Below, piece after piece: positions 8,520 to 17,379 of a stretch of 35,000 bases of DNA. Origin of the DNA: Methanosarcinales archaeon Methan_01 (GTDB lineage: Archaea > Halobacteriota > Methanosarcinia > Methanotrichales > Methanotrichaceae). The DNA is taken from contig LUYE01000004.1 of NCBI GenBank assembly GCA_001602645.1, positions 1-35,000 on the forward strand, in the 5' to 3' direction. Below the pieces are notes generated by a model. The model was not told the DNA's origin and searched no databases. It worked only from the letters and a program-made list of their open reading frames with translations. Position 1 is the stretch's first letter. Each line of letters opens with the position of its first letter. Both the position numbers and the translations under genes were made by a program.

Positions 8520-9220
8520 ATCTCTGCCCCCAGCTTGATGGCGGGCTTATCCCTGCCGATCATGAAGACGTGGTCAACGGTCGTCTCGAACTCCTCTTTG
8601 CCGGAGATGATCACCTTGTTGGGCCGGGAGCTCTTGACAACCTCGATCTCCTTGATCGTCCCGACCTCGCCGGAGTGAGATCCTCCGACCACCATGGCGA
8701 GGTTACCCTCTTTGAACTCGATGACGTCGGCGATCTCTTTATCGGGTATCGATAGGATCACCGAGCTTCCCGTGCTGTAGTCCCCCTCGGCGAGGATGTT
8801 GGTTCCGTCGTTGAGGTTCAGCTGCGTTTTTCCGCCCTTGAGGATCGTCTTGTTCGCGATCTTGCAGAGCTTCCTCGCTTCGCCAGCCTCCAGCTCGTGG
8901 AGGTTGAACCTGCCTTTTGCGTCCGTAAGGAGCCTGAAATTCTTGCCCAGAGCCGGGACCGATATCACGTCGAAGATCCCGACGGGGAAGTTGATGTCCT
9001 TCCTCGCCTTCCCGTCGACGAGAATCCCGCCCTCGTGGAGGACCCGCTTCGCCTCTCTGGAGTTGTCGACGAGCCCTAAGAGATCCCTGATCACTATGAC
9101 GAGGGGGATGCTCCCCTTCTCAGAGTGGGGGCCCGGTTTGCTCTTGGCCACCCACGTGTGGATCTTCCTTGCGATCGGCCAGCTTCGTGGACTCGCAACC
9201 CTCTTCTGATGTCTGCTCAC
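8516..9220 (-). CDS. rps4e: 30S ribosomal protein eS4
   Basis: eS4 is an archaeal and eukaryotic small-subunit protein. The 234-aa sequence begins MSRHQKRVASPRSWPIARK, followed by an S4-type RNA-binding region (EAKRVLHEGGILVDGKARKD) and a KOW motif near the end (VVGGSHSGEVGTIKEIE). The start is GTG 9220, with a GGTGA site shortly upstream at the end of uL24. Confidence 0.96.
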   Translation of the reverse strand: MSRHQKRVASPRSWPIARKIHTWVAKSKPGPHSEKGSIPLVIVIRDLLGLVDNSREAKRVLHEGGILVDGKARKDINFPVGIFDVISVPALGKNFRLLTDAKGRFNLHELEAGEARKLCKIANKTILKGGKTQLNLNDGTNILAEGDYSTGSSVILSIPDKEIADVIEFKEGNLAMVVGGSHSGEVGTIKEIEVVKSSRPNKVIISGKEEFETTVDHVFMIGRDKPAIKLGAEI

Positions 9221-9225
9221 CTAAA

Positions 9226-9576
9226 TCACCTGGAAAAGATCTTCTTCCTTTCTTCGTCGTCCAACTCCATCTTGGTGATGACGACGTTGGAGGGCTGAAC
9301 TGGCCTCGGCACCTCGGTCCCGTCGGCCCGGAATACGCTCACCCCGGCGACGTGGATCGTGCCGCTCTTCAGGTCTGCCTTCTGGACCTCACCCTCGGTC
9401 CCCGCATGGTCGCCGCGCATCACCTTGACGGTATCGCCCTTCTTGACCTGAGCGCTGCGGGCCTTCATCTCCTCGCGAAGCTCTTTCGAGAGGGCGGCAT
9501 GCATGTACTTCTGCCTTTGGTGAAGGGGGGCGGAGAACCTCTCTTTTCGCTGTTTGCGTGGCTGTTTGCTCTTCAT
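9226..9576 (-). CDS. rpl24: 50S ribosomal protein uL24
   Basis: uL24 initiates large-subunit assembly near the exit tunnel. The 116-aa protein opens [20 protein letters not shown], the standard archaeal N-terminus, and has the KOW motif [20 protein letters not shown] in the middle. I preferred ATG 9576 because of that N-terminus. A GTG at 9585 overlapping the uL14 stop (GTGA) would add three residues. Confidence 0.95.
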   Translation of the reverse strand: MKSKQPRKQRKERFSAPLHQRQKYMHAALSKELREEMKARSAQVKKGDTVKVMRGDHAGTEGEVQKADLKSGTIHVAGVSVFRADGTEVPRPVQPSNVVITKMELDDEERKKIFSR

Positions 9577-9581
9577 GGTGA

Positions 9582-9980
9582 TCACACTATTATCGACGCA
9601 GCCGATGCGATCTTGCCGTACCGCTCGGCCACCTCTCTGGCCACTGGCCCTTTTATCTCCGATCCCTTGGGAATCCCGGCAATGTCGGTGATGACGGCGG
9701 CGTTGTCCTCGAACTTGACCCTCATCCCGTCGGGCCTCCGGAACTCCTTCTTCTGGCGAACGATCACCGCGGTCATGATCTGCTTTCTCATCTCAGGGGT
9801 GCCCTTCTTGACGGATACCACTATCATGTCGCCGACTCCGGCGCAAGGCATCCTGTTTTTTACGCCCCTGTACCTCTTCACCGATATGATCTCGAGCACC
9901 CTCGCGCCGGTGTTGTCGGCGCATTCGAGCCGTGCTCCTGCATTGATAGCCCTCGGTATACAGGCCTTCAGCCCCTTCAT
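9582..9980 (-). CDS. rpl14: 50S ribosomal protein uL14
   Basis: uL14 lies at the subunit interface. The 132-aa protein contains the uL14 signature region [20 protein letters not shown], and [22 protein letters not shown] 9980 overlaps the uS17 stop (ATGA); the frame remains open upstream but that part is within uS17 and is not used. Confidence 0.96.
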   Translation of the reverse strand: MKGLKACIPRAINAGARLECADNTGARVLEIISVKRYRGVKNRMPCAGVGDMIVVSVKKGTPEMRKQIMTAVIVRQKKEFRRPDGMRVKFEDNAAVITDIAGIPKGSEIKGPVAREVAERYGKIASAASIIV

Positions 9981-10297
9981 CGGACTACCTCCACCACGAC
10001 GAAGGACTTGGTCTTGCTGAGGGGCCTGCACTCGGCAACCTTGACGACGTCGCCGACCTTGGCCTTAAGGCAGGGGGGGTTGTGGGCGTGGAGCTTCGAC
10101 CTCCTCTTCTCATACCTGTCGTACTTCGTCATCTTCTTCTCGAACTCGCGCAGGACCACCACCGTATCGGTCATCTTGTCGCTGACCACCGTTCCGTCAA
10201 AGACTTGACCACGAACGGAAAGCTCTCCATGAAAGGGACATTTTGGATCGTCACAGGCCTTCTCAGGGGACTTGACGCCCAGTCCGACATCCCTCAT
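9977..10297 (-). CDS. rps17: 30S ribosomal protein uS17
   Basis: uS17 binds the lower part of 16S rRNA. The 106-aa protein begins [20 protein letters not shown], then [20 protein letters not shown], which matches archaeal uS17, and ends with the oligonucleotide-binding fold. GAGGTGG five bases upstream supports ATG 10297 rather than the GTG at 10306. The ATG overlaps the stop of the RNase P gene. Confidence 0.95.
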   Translation of the reverse strand: MRDVGLGVKSPEKACDDPKCPFHGELSVRGQVFDGTVVSDKMTDTVVVLREFEKKMTKYDRYEKRRSKLHAHNPPCLKAKVGDVVKVAECRPLSKTKSFVVVEVVR

Positions 10298-10584
10298 AAT
10301 TTCCACCTCGATCTCCGTATTTTCTTGTTAATCCTGTTTTCGGGTTGTGAGACTAAAACTGAGCCCTCTGCCTTCACCTTCAGGCCCTGGTACAGGGTAA
10401 AAATGAAGCAGTTGCAGGACTTGGGAACGCATCTAACTCCGCTCCTGGTCTCGATCAGAAGGGTGTTCCGGGTCTCATCGACGACCCGGCCGGATATTCC
10501 CACCAGGGTGGGGTTCGTCCCACTCGCGACCTCCACCGGCAGGCCTATCAGCTCATGTCTGACGAGATTCTCAGGAGTGATCAT
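10294..10584 (-). CDS. rnp1: RNase P protein component 1 (Rnp1/Pop4/Rpp29)
   Basis: This protein is a subunit of archaeal ribonuclease P, which trims tRNA 5' leaders; with Rpp21 it aids the RNA specificity domain. The 96-aa sequence has the Sm-like Rpp29 fold, with [19 protein letters not shown], then [18 protein letters not shown] and a basic C-terminus. It sits between uL29 and uS17, the standard archaeal location. Start ATG 10584 forms TGATG with the uL29 stop; GTG 10587 (GTGA overlap) is an alternative. Confidence 0.94.
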   Translation of the reverse strand: MITPENLVRHELIGLPVEVASGTNPTLVGISGRVVDETRNTLLIETRSGVRCVPKSCNCFIFTLYQGLKVKAEGSVLVSQPENRINKKIRRSRWKL

Positions 10585-10787
10585 CACGTCGCTGCACGCT
10601 CCTTCTGAATCGTCTTGATCCTGGCTATGGACCTCTTTATCTCCTTTATCCTGCCGGGGTTCTCCGGGGCGCCGCCGGAGACGACGAGCCCCCGCTCCCG
10701 GACGAGCTCGCTATGGAGCTTCTCAAGCTCTTCTCCCAGCTCATCGGGGCTCATGTTCCTCAGTTCATCGACCCTGAATATCGCCAT
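10584..10787 (-). CDS. rpl29: 50S ribosomal protein uL29
   Basis: uL29 is a small helical protein near the tunnel exit. The 67-aa protein begins [20 protein letters not shown], and contains [20 protein letters not shown]. The GAGAGGG site seven bases upstream decides ATG 10787. A GTG at 10808 overlapping the uS3 stop would add an atypical seven residues. Confidence 0.95.
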   Translation of the reverse strand: MAIFRVDELRNMSPDELGEELEKLHSELVRERGLVVSGGAPENPGRIKEIKRSIARIKTIQKERAAT

Positions 10788-10804
10788 CTCAAGTCCCTCT
10801 CGTC

Positions 10805-11707
10805 TCACCCTTCGCTCTTCGGCTCCTCAGCGACCGCTTCGGCGGGGGCCTCTTCAGAGGCCGGCTCTTCTGCGGCCGGCTCGATGAGGACCTCCTCTTC
10901 GGAGGCTGGGGCTTCCTCGGCTGCCTTCTCCTCGACGACCGGCTCAACGGTGGCGGTCTCTTCGATGGCAGGCTCTGCCGGAACCTCTTCCTCGGCGATC
11001 TCTATCTCCTCGACCGTCACCTCGACGGCGCTCTCGGCCCCGGACTCCAGGAGCTCCTCCAGCTCGTCTCTCTTCTCCTCTGTTGGAAGGGCTTCCTCAG
11101 CCGTATCCCTGGAGGGAGGAACGATCTCGAACCTGTCTGGGGGCACGGCGTCGGGGGGAACGATCCTCACCTGACATCCGATCGTCCCGAGCTTCTTCAC
11201 CGCCACGGCGTAGCCGTGGTCGACTATCTCCTGGGAGGGCTTCCCCGAATGCTTGACGTAGCCGGAGAGGAACTTCTCGACCCGGGATCGGGGTCCCGTC
11301 AGCTTGCCGCTGAGGATTATCTCGCAGCCGAGGGCTCCGCTATCCATCACCCTCCGCAAGGTGGTCTGGCCCGCCTTTCTGAAGTACCAGCCCCTCTCCA
11401 GGGAGCTGGCGAGCCTGTTCGCCACCACCTGGGCGTTCAGCTCGGCCTTTCCGACGTCTTGCACGTCTATCTGAGGGTTGTCCAGCCGGAAGTTCCGGTC
11501 CAGGTCTCGGGTGAGCTTTCTGATCAGTTTTCCGCCCTTTCCGATGACCATTCCAGGCTTTTCGGCATAGACGGTGATCTGGATCCCCATGGGGGTCCTG
11601 TTCATCGTCATGCCGCCGTACCCGGCCCGACTGAGCTCCTTGGAGAGATACTCGTGGACCAGGGCTTTGGTGAAGCCGTCCTCTACAAATTTCTTCTCTA
11701 CTCCCAA
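10805..11707 (-). CDS. rps3: 30S ribosomal protein uS3 with acidic tail
   Basis: uS3 lines the mRNA entry channel. Residues 1-190 are the conserved part, with a KH domain ([19 protein letters not shown] at 48-66) and the C-terminal uS3 domain ending near [12 protein letters not shown]. About 100 further residues form a low-complexity tail of Glu, Ala, Pro and Val. The total, 300 aa, exceeds the approximately 210 aa of short archaeal forms; acidic tails on uS3 are known in some euryarchaea. The start is TTG 11707 with GAGGTGA six bases upstream; no ATG lies near the expected N-terminus. Confidence 0.95.
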   Translation of the reverse strand: MGVEKKFVEDGFTKALVHEYLSKELSRAGYGGMTMNRTPMGIQITVYAEKPGMVIGKGGKLIRKLTRDLDRNFRLDNPQIDVQDVGKAELNAQVVANRLASSLERGWYFRKAGQTTLRRVMDSGALGCEIILSGKLTGPRSRVEKFLSGYVKHSGKPSQEIVDHGYAVAVKKLGTIGCQVRIVPPDAVPPDRFEIVPPSRDTAEEALPTEEKRDELEELLESGAESAVEVTVEEIEIAEEEVPAEPAIEETATVEPVVEEKAAEEAPASEEEVLIEPAAEEPASEEAPAEAVAEEPKSEG

Positions 11708-11708
11708 G

Positions 11709-12173
11709 TCAGCTCACCTCGGTCAATATCATCTCGATCGAAACGGTCTCCGTGTCCTTGGGGGTGGCTCTGCCCATGGCCCTCGGCATCCAGCCGCGGA
11801 GGGTCCTCCCCTGCTTGGTGGAGACGTGGGTTATCTTCATCCCGGCGGGGTCCAGCCCCTTGTACTCGGCGTTGCTGGTGGCGTTGACCAGGACGCTCAG
11901 GACGGCCCTCGCCGCCTTCTGGGGGTACTTGCCGGCGTCCCATCCCACGAGGCCGTGCCTGTGGGGGACCTTCTTGTTGTGATGCTTGAAGGGGACGGGC
12001 CTCTTTTTGGCGATCACTTCTTCCAGGTAAGCCTTCGCCGCCTCAGCCCGCATCCCCCGGATGGCGTTGCAGATCTCCAGAGCGTGCTTGGGCGAGATGT
12101 GATGTTCAGTGCCCATCGCCCTGGAGGACTTCTCCTTCTTTTCAGGGGTGATGGAATATTTTAATCGTCCCAA
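11709..12173 (-). CDS. rpl22: 50S ribosomal protein uL22
   Basis: uL22 lines the peptide exit tunnel with a long beta-hairpin. The 154-aa protein has [36 protein letters not shown] and the C-terminal [19 protein letters not shown], as in archaeal uL22. The TTG at 12173 is preceded by GAGGTG at seven bases and gives the expected N-terminus ([10 protein letters not shown]). Confidence 0.95.
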   Translation of the reverse strand: MGRLKYSITPEKKEKSSRAMGTEHHISPKHALEICNAIRGMRAEAAKAYLEEVIAKKRPVPFKHHNKKVPHRHGLVGWDAGKYPQKAARAVLSVLVNATSNAEYKGLDPAGMKITHVSTKQGRTLRGWMPRAMGRATPKDTETVSIEMILTEVS

Positions 12174-12183
12174 AATTCACACC

Positions 12184-12594
12184 TCACTTCAACGGCACGA
12201 ACTTGCTCGATCGGGTGGCGCCCACGCCGGCGCTGCCGTGAGTTACCCTTGCTCTCGTCAGGGAGTACTCGCCGAGGTAGTGGCCGACCATCTCCGGCAT
12301 GATCTCGACCCGGTTGAAGGCCTTGCCGTTATAAATCTCGATCGTCTTTCCCACCATCTCGGGAAGGATTATCATGTCCCGAAGATGGGTCCTCACCACT
12401 TCCCTGTCCTTGACCCTGGAGAGGAGCCTCTTGTGGTCCTTGGTCAGGCCTCTCTTCAGCCTTCTCCGCTGCCTGGAGGGCAGAAGCTCCATGAACTCGT
12501 CGGTGCTGAGCTTGTTCAGCTCCTCGGTCTTGAGGCCGCGGTATGTGAACTCCTCTTTCCTCTTCGGAAGCCTTGATCCTGATTTCCTCGCCAA
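12184..12594 (-). CDS. rps19: 30S ribosomal protein uS19
   Basis: uS19 sits in the small-subunit head. The 136-aa protein has an N-terminal archaeal extension with [15 protein letters not shown], then [19 protein letters not shown] and the uS19 signature [17 protein letters not shown]. The start is TTG 12594 with a GAGGG site upstream; there is no ATG at the expected position. Confidence 0.95.
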   Translation of the reverse strand: MARKSGSRLPKRKEEFTYRGLKTEELNKLSTDEFMELLPSRQRRRLKRGLTKDHKRLLSRVKDREVVRTHLRDMIILPEMVGKTIEIYNGKAFNRVEIMPEMVGHYLGEYSLTRARVTHGSAGVGATRSSKFVPLK

Positions 12595-12606
12595 AACTAT
12601 CCCTCT

Positions 12607-13320
12607 TTAACGCTTTCCGGTCCTTCTGGCCGCAATGGACCCGACCTTACGACCGGGGGGTGTGTTCCTGCTGACGGTCTTGGGCCTTCCAGGATGCTGC
12701 CATCCGCCGCCACCGAAGGGGTGGTCCACCACGTTCATGGCCACGCCTCTTACCCTGGGATACTTGCCAGCCTTGGACTTCATCTTGTGATATTTCTTTC
12801 CCGCCTTTACGAAGGGCTTGTCCGTCCTGCCGCCGCCGGCGACGACGCCTATCGTCGCCATGCACTGGGGGTTCAGCCACTTCATCTCTCCGCTGGGGAG
12901 CTGGACTACGGTCTTTCCGACGTCGTGGGCGATGAGGATGCCGTAGACTCCGCTGGAGCGGGCGAACTGGCCACCGGCCCGGGGGCTCGACTCGATGTTG
13001 CAGATCGGTATGCCCTCGGGGATCTCCGCCAGGGGTAGGGAGTTTCCGGGCTTTATCTCGGCGGAGGCGCCGCAGGCGATCTCCTGGCCGACGTATACGC
13101 CCTCGGGTACCAATATGTACCTCTCCTCATCGTTGTCGAGGACCACCCTCGCCACCGGGGCGCACCGGGCCGGATCGTGGACTATCTCCTTGACGAGGCC
13201 CAGGACGGTCCTATCCTGGTCCACCTTCACGTGCTTCAGCTCCGCCCTGAACTTGTGAGAGGGCGCCCGGTAAGTCGGGGTTCCCCGACCTCGGTTCTGT
13301 TGTATTAATCTGTGCCCCAT
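12607..13320 (-). CDS. rpl2: 50S ribosomal protein uL2
   Basis: uL2 is needed for subunit association and peptidyl transfer. The 237-aa protein opens [20 protein letters not shown], and has the C-terminal signature [20 protein letters not shown] with the functionally important histidine within HPFGGG. ATG 13320 follows a GGTGAGG site. Confidence 0.97.
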   Translation of the reverse strand: MGHRLIQQNRGRGTPTYRAPSHKFRAELKHVKVDQDRTVLGLVKEIVHDPARCAPVARVVLDNDEERYILVPEGVYVGQEIACGASAEIKPGNSLPLAEIPEGIPICNIESSPRAGGQFARSSGVYGILIAHDVGKTVVQLPSGEMKWLNPQCMATIGVVAGGGRTDKPFVKAGKKYHKMKSKAGKYPRVRGVAMNVVDHPFGGGGWQHPGRPKTVSRNTPPGRKVGSIAARRTGKR

Positions 13321-13329
13321 AACCTCACC

Positions 13330-13578
13330 TCACAATAGTCCCAGGGTGGTGGCCAGCTCGTTGGCGCTGCCGTCGCCGGCCAGCTTCACGGCCGCTTTCT
13401 TCTCGCCCTTGGAGGTGATCATCGTCCTGATCGAGATAACTTCGACGTCGTAGAGCCTTTCCAGCTCCTCCTTGATCTCTTTCTTATTGGCGCCGATCCC
13501 CACCAGAAACTCCACGGTGTTCTCGGAGTCGATCATGTTCGTGACCTTCTCCGTGATGAACGGACTCTTAATGACCAT
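13330..13578 (-). CDS. rpl23: 50S ribosomal protein uL23
   Basis: uL23 is at the tunnel exit and is a docking point for the signal recognition particle. The 82-aa protein begins [20 protein letters not shown] and contains [19 protein letters not shown], the standard fold. ATG 13578 overlaps the end of uL4 by 11 bases and follows GGTGAG at four bases. A GTG at 13587 is a weaker alternative. Confidence 0.95.
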   Translation of the reverse strand: MVIKSPFITEKVTNMIDSENTVEFLVGIGANKKEIKEELERLYDVEVISIRTMITSKGEKKAAVKLAGDGSANELATTLGLL

Positions 13579-14329
13579 AGGTCTCACCCAGCCATTTCAG
13601 AGATGATTCGGTCCAGACGGTGAGCCTTCCGGCGTGGGTTCCGGGGGCCAAAAGCTCGACGTTCAGCCTCTCGACGGTGATGACGTCGACGCCCGGAAGG
13701 TTTCGCGAGGCCTTGATCAGTCCGTCCTTCCTGCCCGCCACTATCAGCAGGCTCTTAGGCTGCTTGTACTTTCTGCCCCGCATCTTCCCCCGGCCCGCCC
13801 TGACCTTTCTGCCGTCTTTTGCCCTCATGACGTCATCCCACCGGCCACAGGCTGCCAAGAACTTTCGGACTTCTGCCGTCTTCACGACTCCTTCCAGGTC
13901 GTCTTTGGCGACGACGATCGGCTCGCCTGAGAATAAATGGCCCCTCGCCCTGACGAGGTCGGCGTTCGCGGTGGCGGCTATCGCCGAGCGGATCGCCTTC
14001 CTCCGCTCCTTTGCGTTCACCTTCTCGGTCCTGTCCGTCTGGGGCTTCGGGGGGTGGGCTCTCCGGCCGCCCTTGGCCTGGGGGACCCGGGCAGCTCGCC
14101 TACCGTTCAGGATCCTCGGAACTCGGGAGACGCCGCGCCCCGTTCCCCAGGAGAGGGCAGAGGTCTTGAGGCCTGCGAGATCGCTCGGACCGTAGGGCTG
14201 GAGCCTGTTGGCCTGAGCCGCCAGCACCGCCCTCTTTATGAGGTCGGGCCGGAACTCCTCATCGAAGACCGATGGTAGGTCCATCTCGCCGACCTCACTT
14301 CCAGATAGATCGATAACTTTAGCCTTCAT
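13568..14329 (-). CDS. rpl4: 50S ribosomal protein uL4
   Basis: uL4 extends a loop into the exit tunnel. The 253-aa archaeal form has the tunnel-loop region [19 protein letters not shown], with [19 protein letters not shown] later. ATG 14329 shares its A with the uL3 stop (TGATG), indicating coupled translation. Confidence 0.96.
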   Translation of the reverse strand: MKAKVIDLSGSEVGEMDLPSVFDEEFRPDLIKRAVLAAQANRLQPYGPSDLAGLKTSALSWGTGRGVSRVPRILNGRRAARVPQAKGGRRAHPPKPQTDRTEKVNAKERRKAIRSAIAATANADLVRARGHLFSGEPIVVAKDDLEGVVKTAEVRKFLAACGRWDDVMRAKDGRKVRAGRGKMRGRKYKQPKSLLIVAGRKDGLIKASRNLPGVDVITVERLNVELLAPGTHAGRLTVWTESSLKWLGETYGH

Positions 14330-15336
14330 CACAATCCCTGCTTGGAGTCTGTGCTGACGTAGAGGACCTGGGGCGTCTTCAGGTCGGCGTCCTTGGCTCT
14401 GACCGCGGACCTCATCCTGACCAGCCTCTTGCTGGGACCCGGCACGCTGCCGCTGACGATGACGTACTCGCTTCGGACGACCCCGTATCCTGGAAATCCG
14501 CCGTCGGGGGTGATGGCGCTGCCGTCGGTTCCGATCGCCAGAACCCTTTTATTGAACTCGGTCCTCTGGTGGTAGCCCATCTGACCCAGGAGGGGGACCG
14601 TCCACCTCACATGGTGGGGGTTCCAGGGGCCTAGGTTGCCTATGTGGCGGCGCTTGCCGCCCCGGGAGTGTTTCCTCTTCTGGAGATTTATCCCCCAGCG
14701 CTTGACGGGGCCCTGAACTCCCTTCCCCTTGGTGATGGCGGAGACGTCTAAGATCGATCCGGGGCCGAAGATGCTCGAGATCGAAACTTGTGAGCCGAGA
14801 AGCCCCTTTGCCATCTCAAACTGGTCCATTATGCTCCCACCGTTCACCTGGATCTCCATCAGGTCCGGGTTCTTCTTGGGGACTCCCGTAAGAAGCTTGG
14901 GATTGGTATGAGCGATCAATCGCAGCTCTTCCATATCTTCAATAATTGCCCCGATCTCGTCGAGGGCGGCGCCCCTCTTGTTCTTGGGGACGGTGATCGA
15001 CCGCGCCAGGTTCGGGTCCAGCTTATCGGACCAGGCCTCTCCTGCAGCCCTCACACCGCCGTTGTACTTCTCGTAAACGCGGAGAGCCGCTATGCTGAGG
15101 GGCGGCGTCTCCAGGATCGTCACCGGGACGCTGATCTCCATCCCCTCGGTGAGGCTGTTGGGCTTGTCGTCGATCATGATGATATGGGTCATGCCGGCCT
15201 TGTACCCGGCAAAACCGTCCATTCTGGCCTTCTCCTCGCCAGCTGCCCAGTATCTGGTCCTGGGGACCTGGCTCTTAGCCCGCTTTCGGGGGCTGAAGGC
15301 CAGCGAACCTCGCCTTGGTCGGTGTATGGTTGCCAT
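14329..15336 (-). CDS. rpl3: 50S ribosomal protein uL3
   Basis: uL3 supports the peptidyl-transferase centre. The 335-aa archaeal form opens [20 protein letters not shown] and contains [20 protein letters not shown] and the [20 protein letters not shown] segment, diagnostic of archaeal and eukaryotic uL3. GGAGG five bases before ATG 15336 gives a strong start, and the preceding gene ends at the base next to this ATG. Confidence 0.97.
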   Translation of the reverse strand: MATIHRPRRGSLAFSPRKRAKSQVPRTRYWAAGEEKARMDGFAGYKAGMTHIIMIDDKPNSLTEGMEISVPVTILETPPLSIAALRVYEKYNGGVRAAGEAWSDKLDPNLARSITVPKNKRGAALDEIGAIIEDMEELRLIAHTNPKLLTGVPKKNPDLMEIQVNGGSIMDQFEMAKGLLGSQVSISSIFGPGSILDVSAITKGKGVQGPVKRWGINLQKRKHSRGGKRRHIGNLGPWNPHHVRWTVPLLGQMGYHQRTEFNKRVLAIGTDGSAITPDGGFPGYGVVRSEYVIVSGSVPGPSKRLVRMRSAVRAKDADLKTPQVLYVSTDSKQGL

Positions 15337-16176
15337 TTAGCCCTCCAGTGATCGCATCAGGTTGACCTGGGAGAGGGTGGCGACTATCGCCTCTTCGAGC
15401 CTCACCGTCTCGGTTCCCTGATGCGGAATGGTGTTAATCACGCAACATCCTTCCATCGTTTCGCTGCTCAAGAACGCATCAACGCCGCGAGCGGGCGAGC
15501 CGTAGACCAGTTCCAGACCTCTCCTTTGGCCCTGGCGGACCACCCGCGCGAGGAGGTCTGGGGTTGCTGACGTCCCCAATCTGGACGTGGCCACGACCAG
15601 CCGCTCGCTCGAGCGGACGTGCTCGTCCAGGTTCGGGATGACCTCGGTCTCGTAGCCCCAGTAGTGGGGTATCTCCGATCGGTCTACCGGCTCCGCGGCG
15701 AGGGGTTTCAGCGAAAAGATTCTGACGTTCAGACGCTGCCCAGTCTGAAACCGCAGAGCGGTTCTCAGGGGCAAAGGGCGCTCAACACCTATCTCCACCC
15801 ATGCGCCGTCGTCAGATCCCACTTCGTCGACTACTAAACCTACTCGATACTCGCCGACCTTGAGCGTTGAAACCTTTGAGCTTGTGGGATGATGAGGGGT
15901 GCGCAGCGGCGGCAGGATGCCGACGTACCTCAGGGCCCTCTCCCGAGGAAAGAGCCTCTTTCGGAGGTACTGGGGCGTCTCTGCGTACTGCAGGACCCGG
16001 GATATGAACCGGGAGTCGTCGAACTCCGCATCGCGGTATATGACAATCCGGTCCACCCGAAATACCGCAGCAGCCCTTGCGATCATGCCCACCTTGAGGG
16101 TGCGTATCCGCTCGTCCGCCGACTCCATCGTCGTGGAGGACGGGATCAAGATGGACGTCTCGCAGCCACCGATCAT
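15337..16176 (-). CDS. SPOUT-superfamily RNA methyltransferase (COG2106 family)
   Basis: This 279-aa protein resembles the archaeal COG2106 (MTH1-like) family, related to human SPOUT1, predicted to methylate RNA with S-adenosylmethionine through a trefoil-knot fold. Supporting features are the N-terminal SILIPSSTTMESADERIRTL stretch, VFRVDRIVIYRDAE, an inserted oligonucleotide-binding-like region (about residues 100-160), and a C-terminal region LELVYGSPARGVDAFLSS that would form the knot. It is the first gene of the ribosomal operon and directly precedes uL3, its usual archaeal position. The substrate is not known from the sequence. Confidence 0.85.
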   Translation of the reverse strand: MIGGCETSILIPSSTTMESADERIRTLKVGMIARAAAVFRVDRIVIYRDAEFDDSRFISRVLQYAETPQYLRKRLFPRERALRYVGILPPLRTPHHPTSSKVSTLKVGEYRVGLVVDEVGSDDGAWVEIGVERPLPLRTALRFQTGQRLNVRIFSLKPLAAEPVDRSEIPHYWGYETEVIPNLDEHVRSSERLVVATSRLGTSATPDLLARVVRQGQRRGLELVYGSPARGVDAFLSSETMEGCCVINTIPHQGTETVRLEEAIVATLSQVNLMRSLEG

Positions 16177-16203
16177 CGGATCTTACCCCCAAGACCTATT
16201 CCT

Positions 16204-16213
16204 GATATAAAAA
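16204..16213 (-). promoter_or_regulatory. TATA box of the ribosomal protein operon
   Basis: The minus strand reads TTTTTATATC, a near-consensus archaeal TATA box, with a purine-poor stretch upstream. The predicted start is near 16183, about seven bases before the ATG at 16176, so the first gene would be nearly leaderless. The G-run at 16185-16190 would lie at or before the transcript start and may not serve as a ribosome binding site. Confidence 0.55.
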
Positions 16214-16386
16214 GGTTTGGAGAGGAAAAAGAGGCCCCTTTCAGCGCCGGATCTCCCGGCCCATCCCCATATGATGACATAGAATTGTCCGCCTCGTCCC
16301 ATCCCCACGCCTCCACCCCTATATTATGTCTCTCACCGGAGGCGAGGACGTGGCCGAGGAAGGGGCGGGTCGAGGGCTGGGCAGGG

Positions 16387-16947
16387 TCAGGGGATGGGCT
16401 TGAAGGTCCGGGGGTCGAGGGTGAGGGCGTTCTCGCAGTAGGTGCAGATCGTGTCGAGGCCCGTCCCGGCCAGGACCGCCCTCTCCACCACCTCCGAGGG
16501 CGGGAGGTACTGGGTCATCTCCTCGCCGCAGAGGGGGCACTTTATCTTCAACCACTCAAGGGCCGTGAGGTCCCTCATATTTAGTATCACCTCGCCGAGG
16601 GCGTCGGAGTAGGCCTCGCGGGAGAACGGAATCGGCTTGAGGTGTCTGATGAGGGCCGGCATCTCCGCCCCCGTCTCCAGGAGGGGGATCACCAGCTGGT
16701 CGATCCCGGCGGCGAAGCCGATCTCCTGGTTGACCCTCGGCGAGACCACCCCGTCCAGGGTGAGGAGGGCGATGACGCAGTCAGAGTGGCGGATGGCAAA
16801 CCTCACCCTCTCTCCCGGCGCCACCCCTCGGGCGCGCCGATAGATGGCGACGAAGCTTTCGAGGCCGACCCGCCATAGGGCCTCGGCGAGCTCTCGGGCG
16901 AGGGGCTCGTCCTCTTCGGAGTGGGCGATGTAGACTTTTGTGATCAT
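16387..16947 (-). CDS. TIR-domain protein with C-terminal zinc ribbon
   Basis: The N-terminal 125 residues match a prokaryotic TIR domain: VYIAHSEEDEPLARELAEAL (strand A and helix A), SDCVIALLTLDG (strand C), then NQEIGFAAGI with Glu75 at the place of the catalytic glutamate of NAD-cleaving TIRs, and LVIPLLETG. Residues 137-171 carry CPLC and CTYC, a probable zinc ribbon. Bacterial TIR proteins of this kind often act in antiviral defence by consuming NAD or making cyclic nucleotide signals; activity here is inferred. The gene stands alone with a weak ribosome binding site, beside a palindromic element and an Xre-ImmA/PIN pair. It could instead be a non-catalytic scaffold. Confidence 0.75.
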   Translation of the reverse strand: MITKVYIAHSEEDEPLARELAEALWRVGLESFVAIYRRARGVAPGERVRFAIRHSDCVIALLTLDGVVSPRVNQEIGFAAGIDQLVIPLLETGAEMPALIRHLKPIPFSREAYSDALGEVILNMRDLTALEWLKIKCPLCGEEMTQYLPPSEVVERAVLAGTGLDTICTYCENALTLDPRTFKPIP

Positions 16948-17044
16948 GAGCTATGGACTCCAGAGGGGGGATGGTCGGCAGGGGTATTCACGGTTTCGGG
17001 TGAGTGAAGGTTTATTACTTAGGGAGCGCAGAGGGTCACGAATA

Positions 17045-17064
17045 CCCCGACCTTTAGGTTGGGG
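17045..17064. repeat. Hairpin resembling an IS200/IS605 end
   Basis: CCCCGACC, TTTA and GGTTGGGG form an eight-pair stem with one G-T wobble, followed by ATGAAGTGAAC. Such subterminal hairpins just past a tnpB stop codon are typical of IS200/IS605-group elements. No transposase gene remains nearby, so this is at most a relic or a non-autonomous copy. Confidence 0.4.
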
Positions 17065-17187
17065 ATGAAGTGAACCCTCGCCCGTTTTTCTGCTCGTTTA
17101 AATGGATAAAACATTGGTGACTGCTCAGGGGAAATCGAAAGCAGAGTTCTTCATGCATATCAGAGAATCGGGGCAACAACGACTCAA

Positions 17188-17286
17188 AGAGTTCTAAAAT
17201 CCGGAAAACCGGGCGTGCGGCCCCGAAGCATACCCCACCCTTTAGGGTGGGGTGGGCCGCACGCAATTTGATTTTTTGAGAACTCT
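17188..17286. repeat. Nested palindromic element
   Basis: Three nested perfect inverted repeats are present: AGAGTTCT (17188-17195) with AGAACTCT (17279-17286); GCGTGCGGCCC (17213-17223) with GGGCCGCACGC (17254-17264); and CCCCACCC with GGGTGGGG around a TTTA loop (17233-17252). A small CCGG-AAAA-CCGG hairpin lies at 17201-17212. The core resembles the hairpin at 17045. On the plus strand the stem is followed by T6, as in a terminator. It could be a miniature transposable element, a decayed IS200/IS605 end or a structured RNA. The rest of 16948-17379 holds no convincing gene. Confidence 0.6.
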
Positions 17287-17315
17287 CTTACTACAATGTC
17301 AAAGATCAAAGACCG

Positions 17316-17364
17316 AAACCCTTTTGGTTTACAAAATCAACATAATCCCAGACAAATGTAAACC
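17316..17364. promoter_or_regulatory. Putative operator of the Xre-ImmA gene
   Basis: GGTTTACA (17326-17333) and TGTAAACC (17357-17364) are a perfect 8-bp inverted repeat whose arms are 31 bases apart, about three helical turns. AAACC at 17316-17320 adds a second, overlapping dyad with GGTTT. The position 16 to 64 bases before the start codon suits autorepression by the encoded Xre protein. No clear TATA box is visible. Confidence 0.4.
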
Positions 17365-17379
17365 TGAGGCAATAGACCT

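Noticed and set aside
17000-17060. Possible remnant of a tnpB 3' end before the hairpin at 17045
   Set aside because: The few codons before the hairpin do not show a recognisable TnpB C-terminus, so only the hairpin is reported.
17054-17266. Minus-strand 70-codon frame across the palindromic element
   Set aside because: It runs through the hairpins and encodes no recognisable protein; the DNA structure explains the stretch better.
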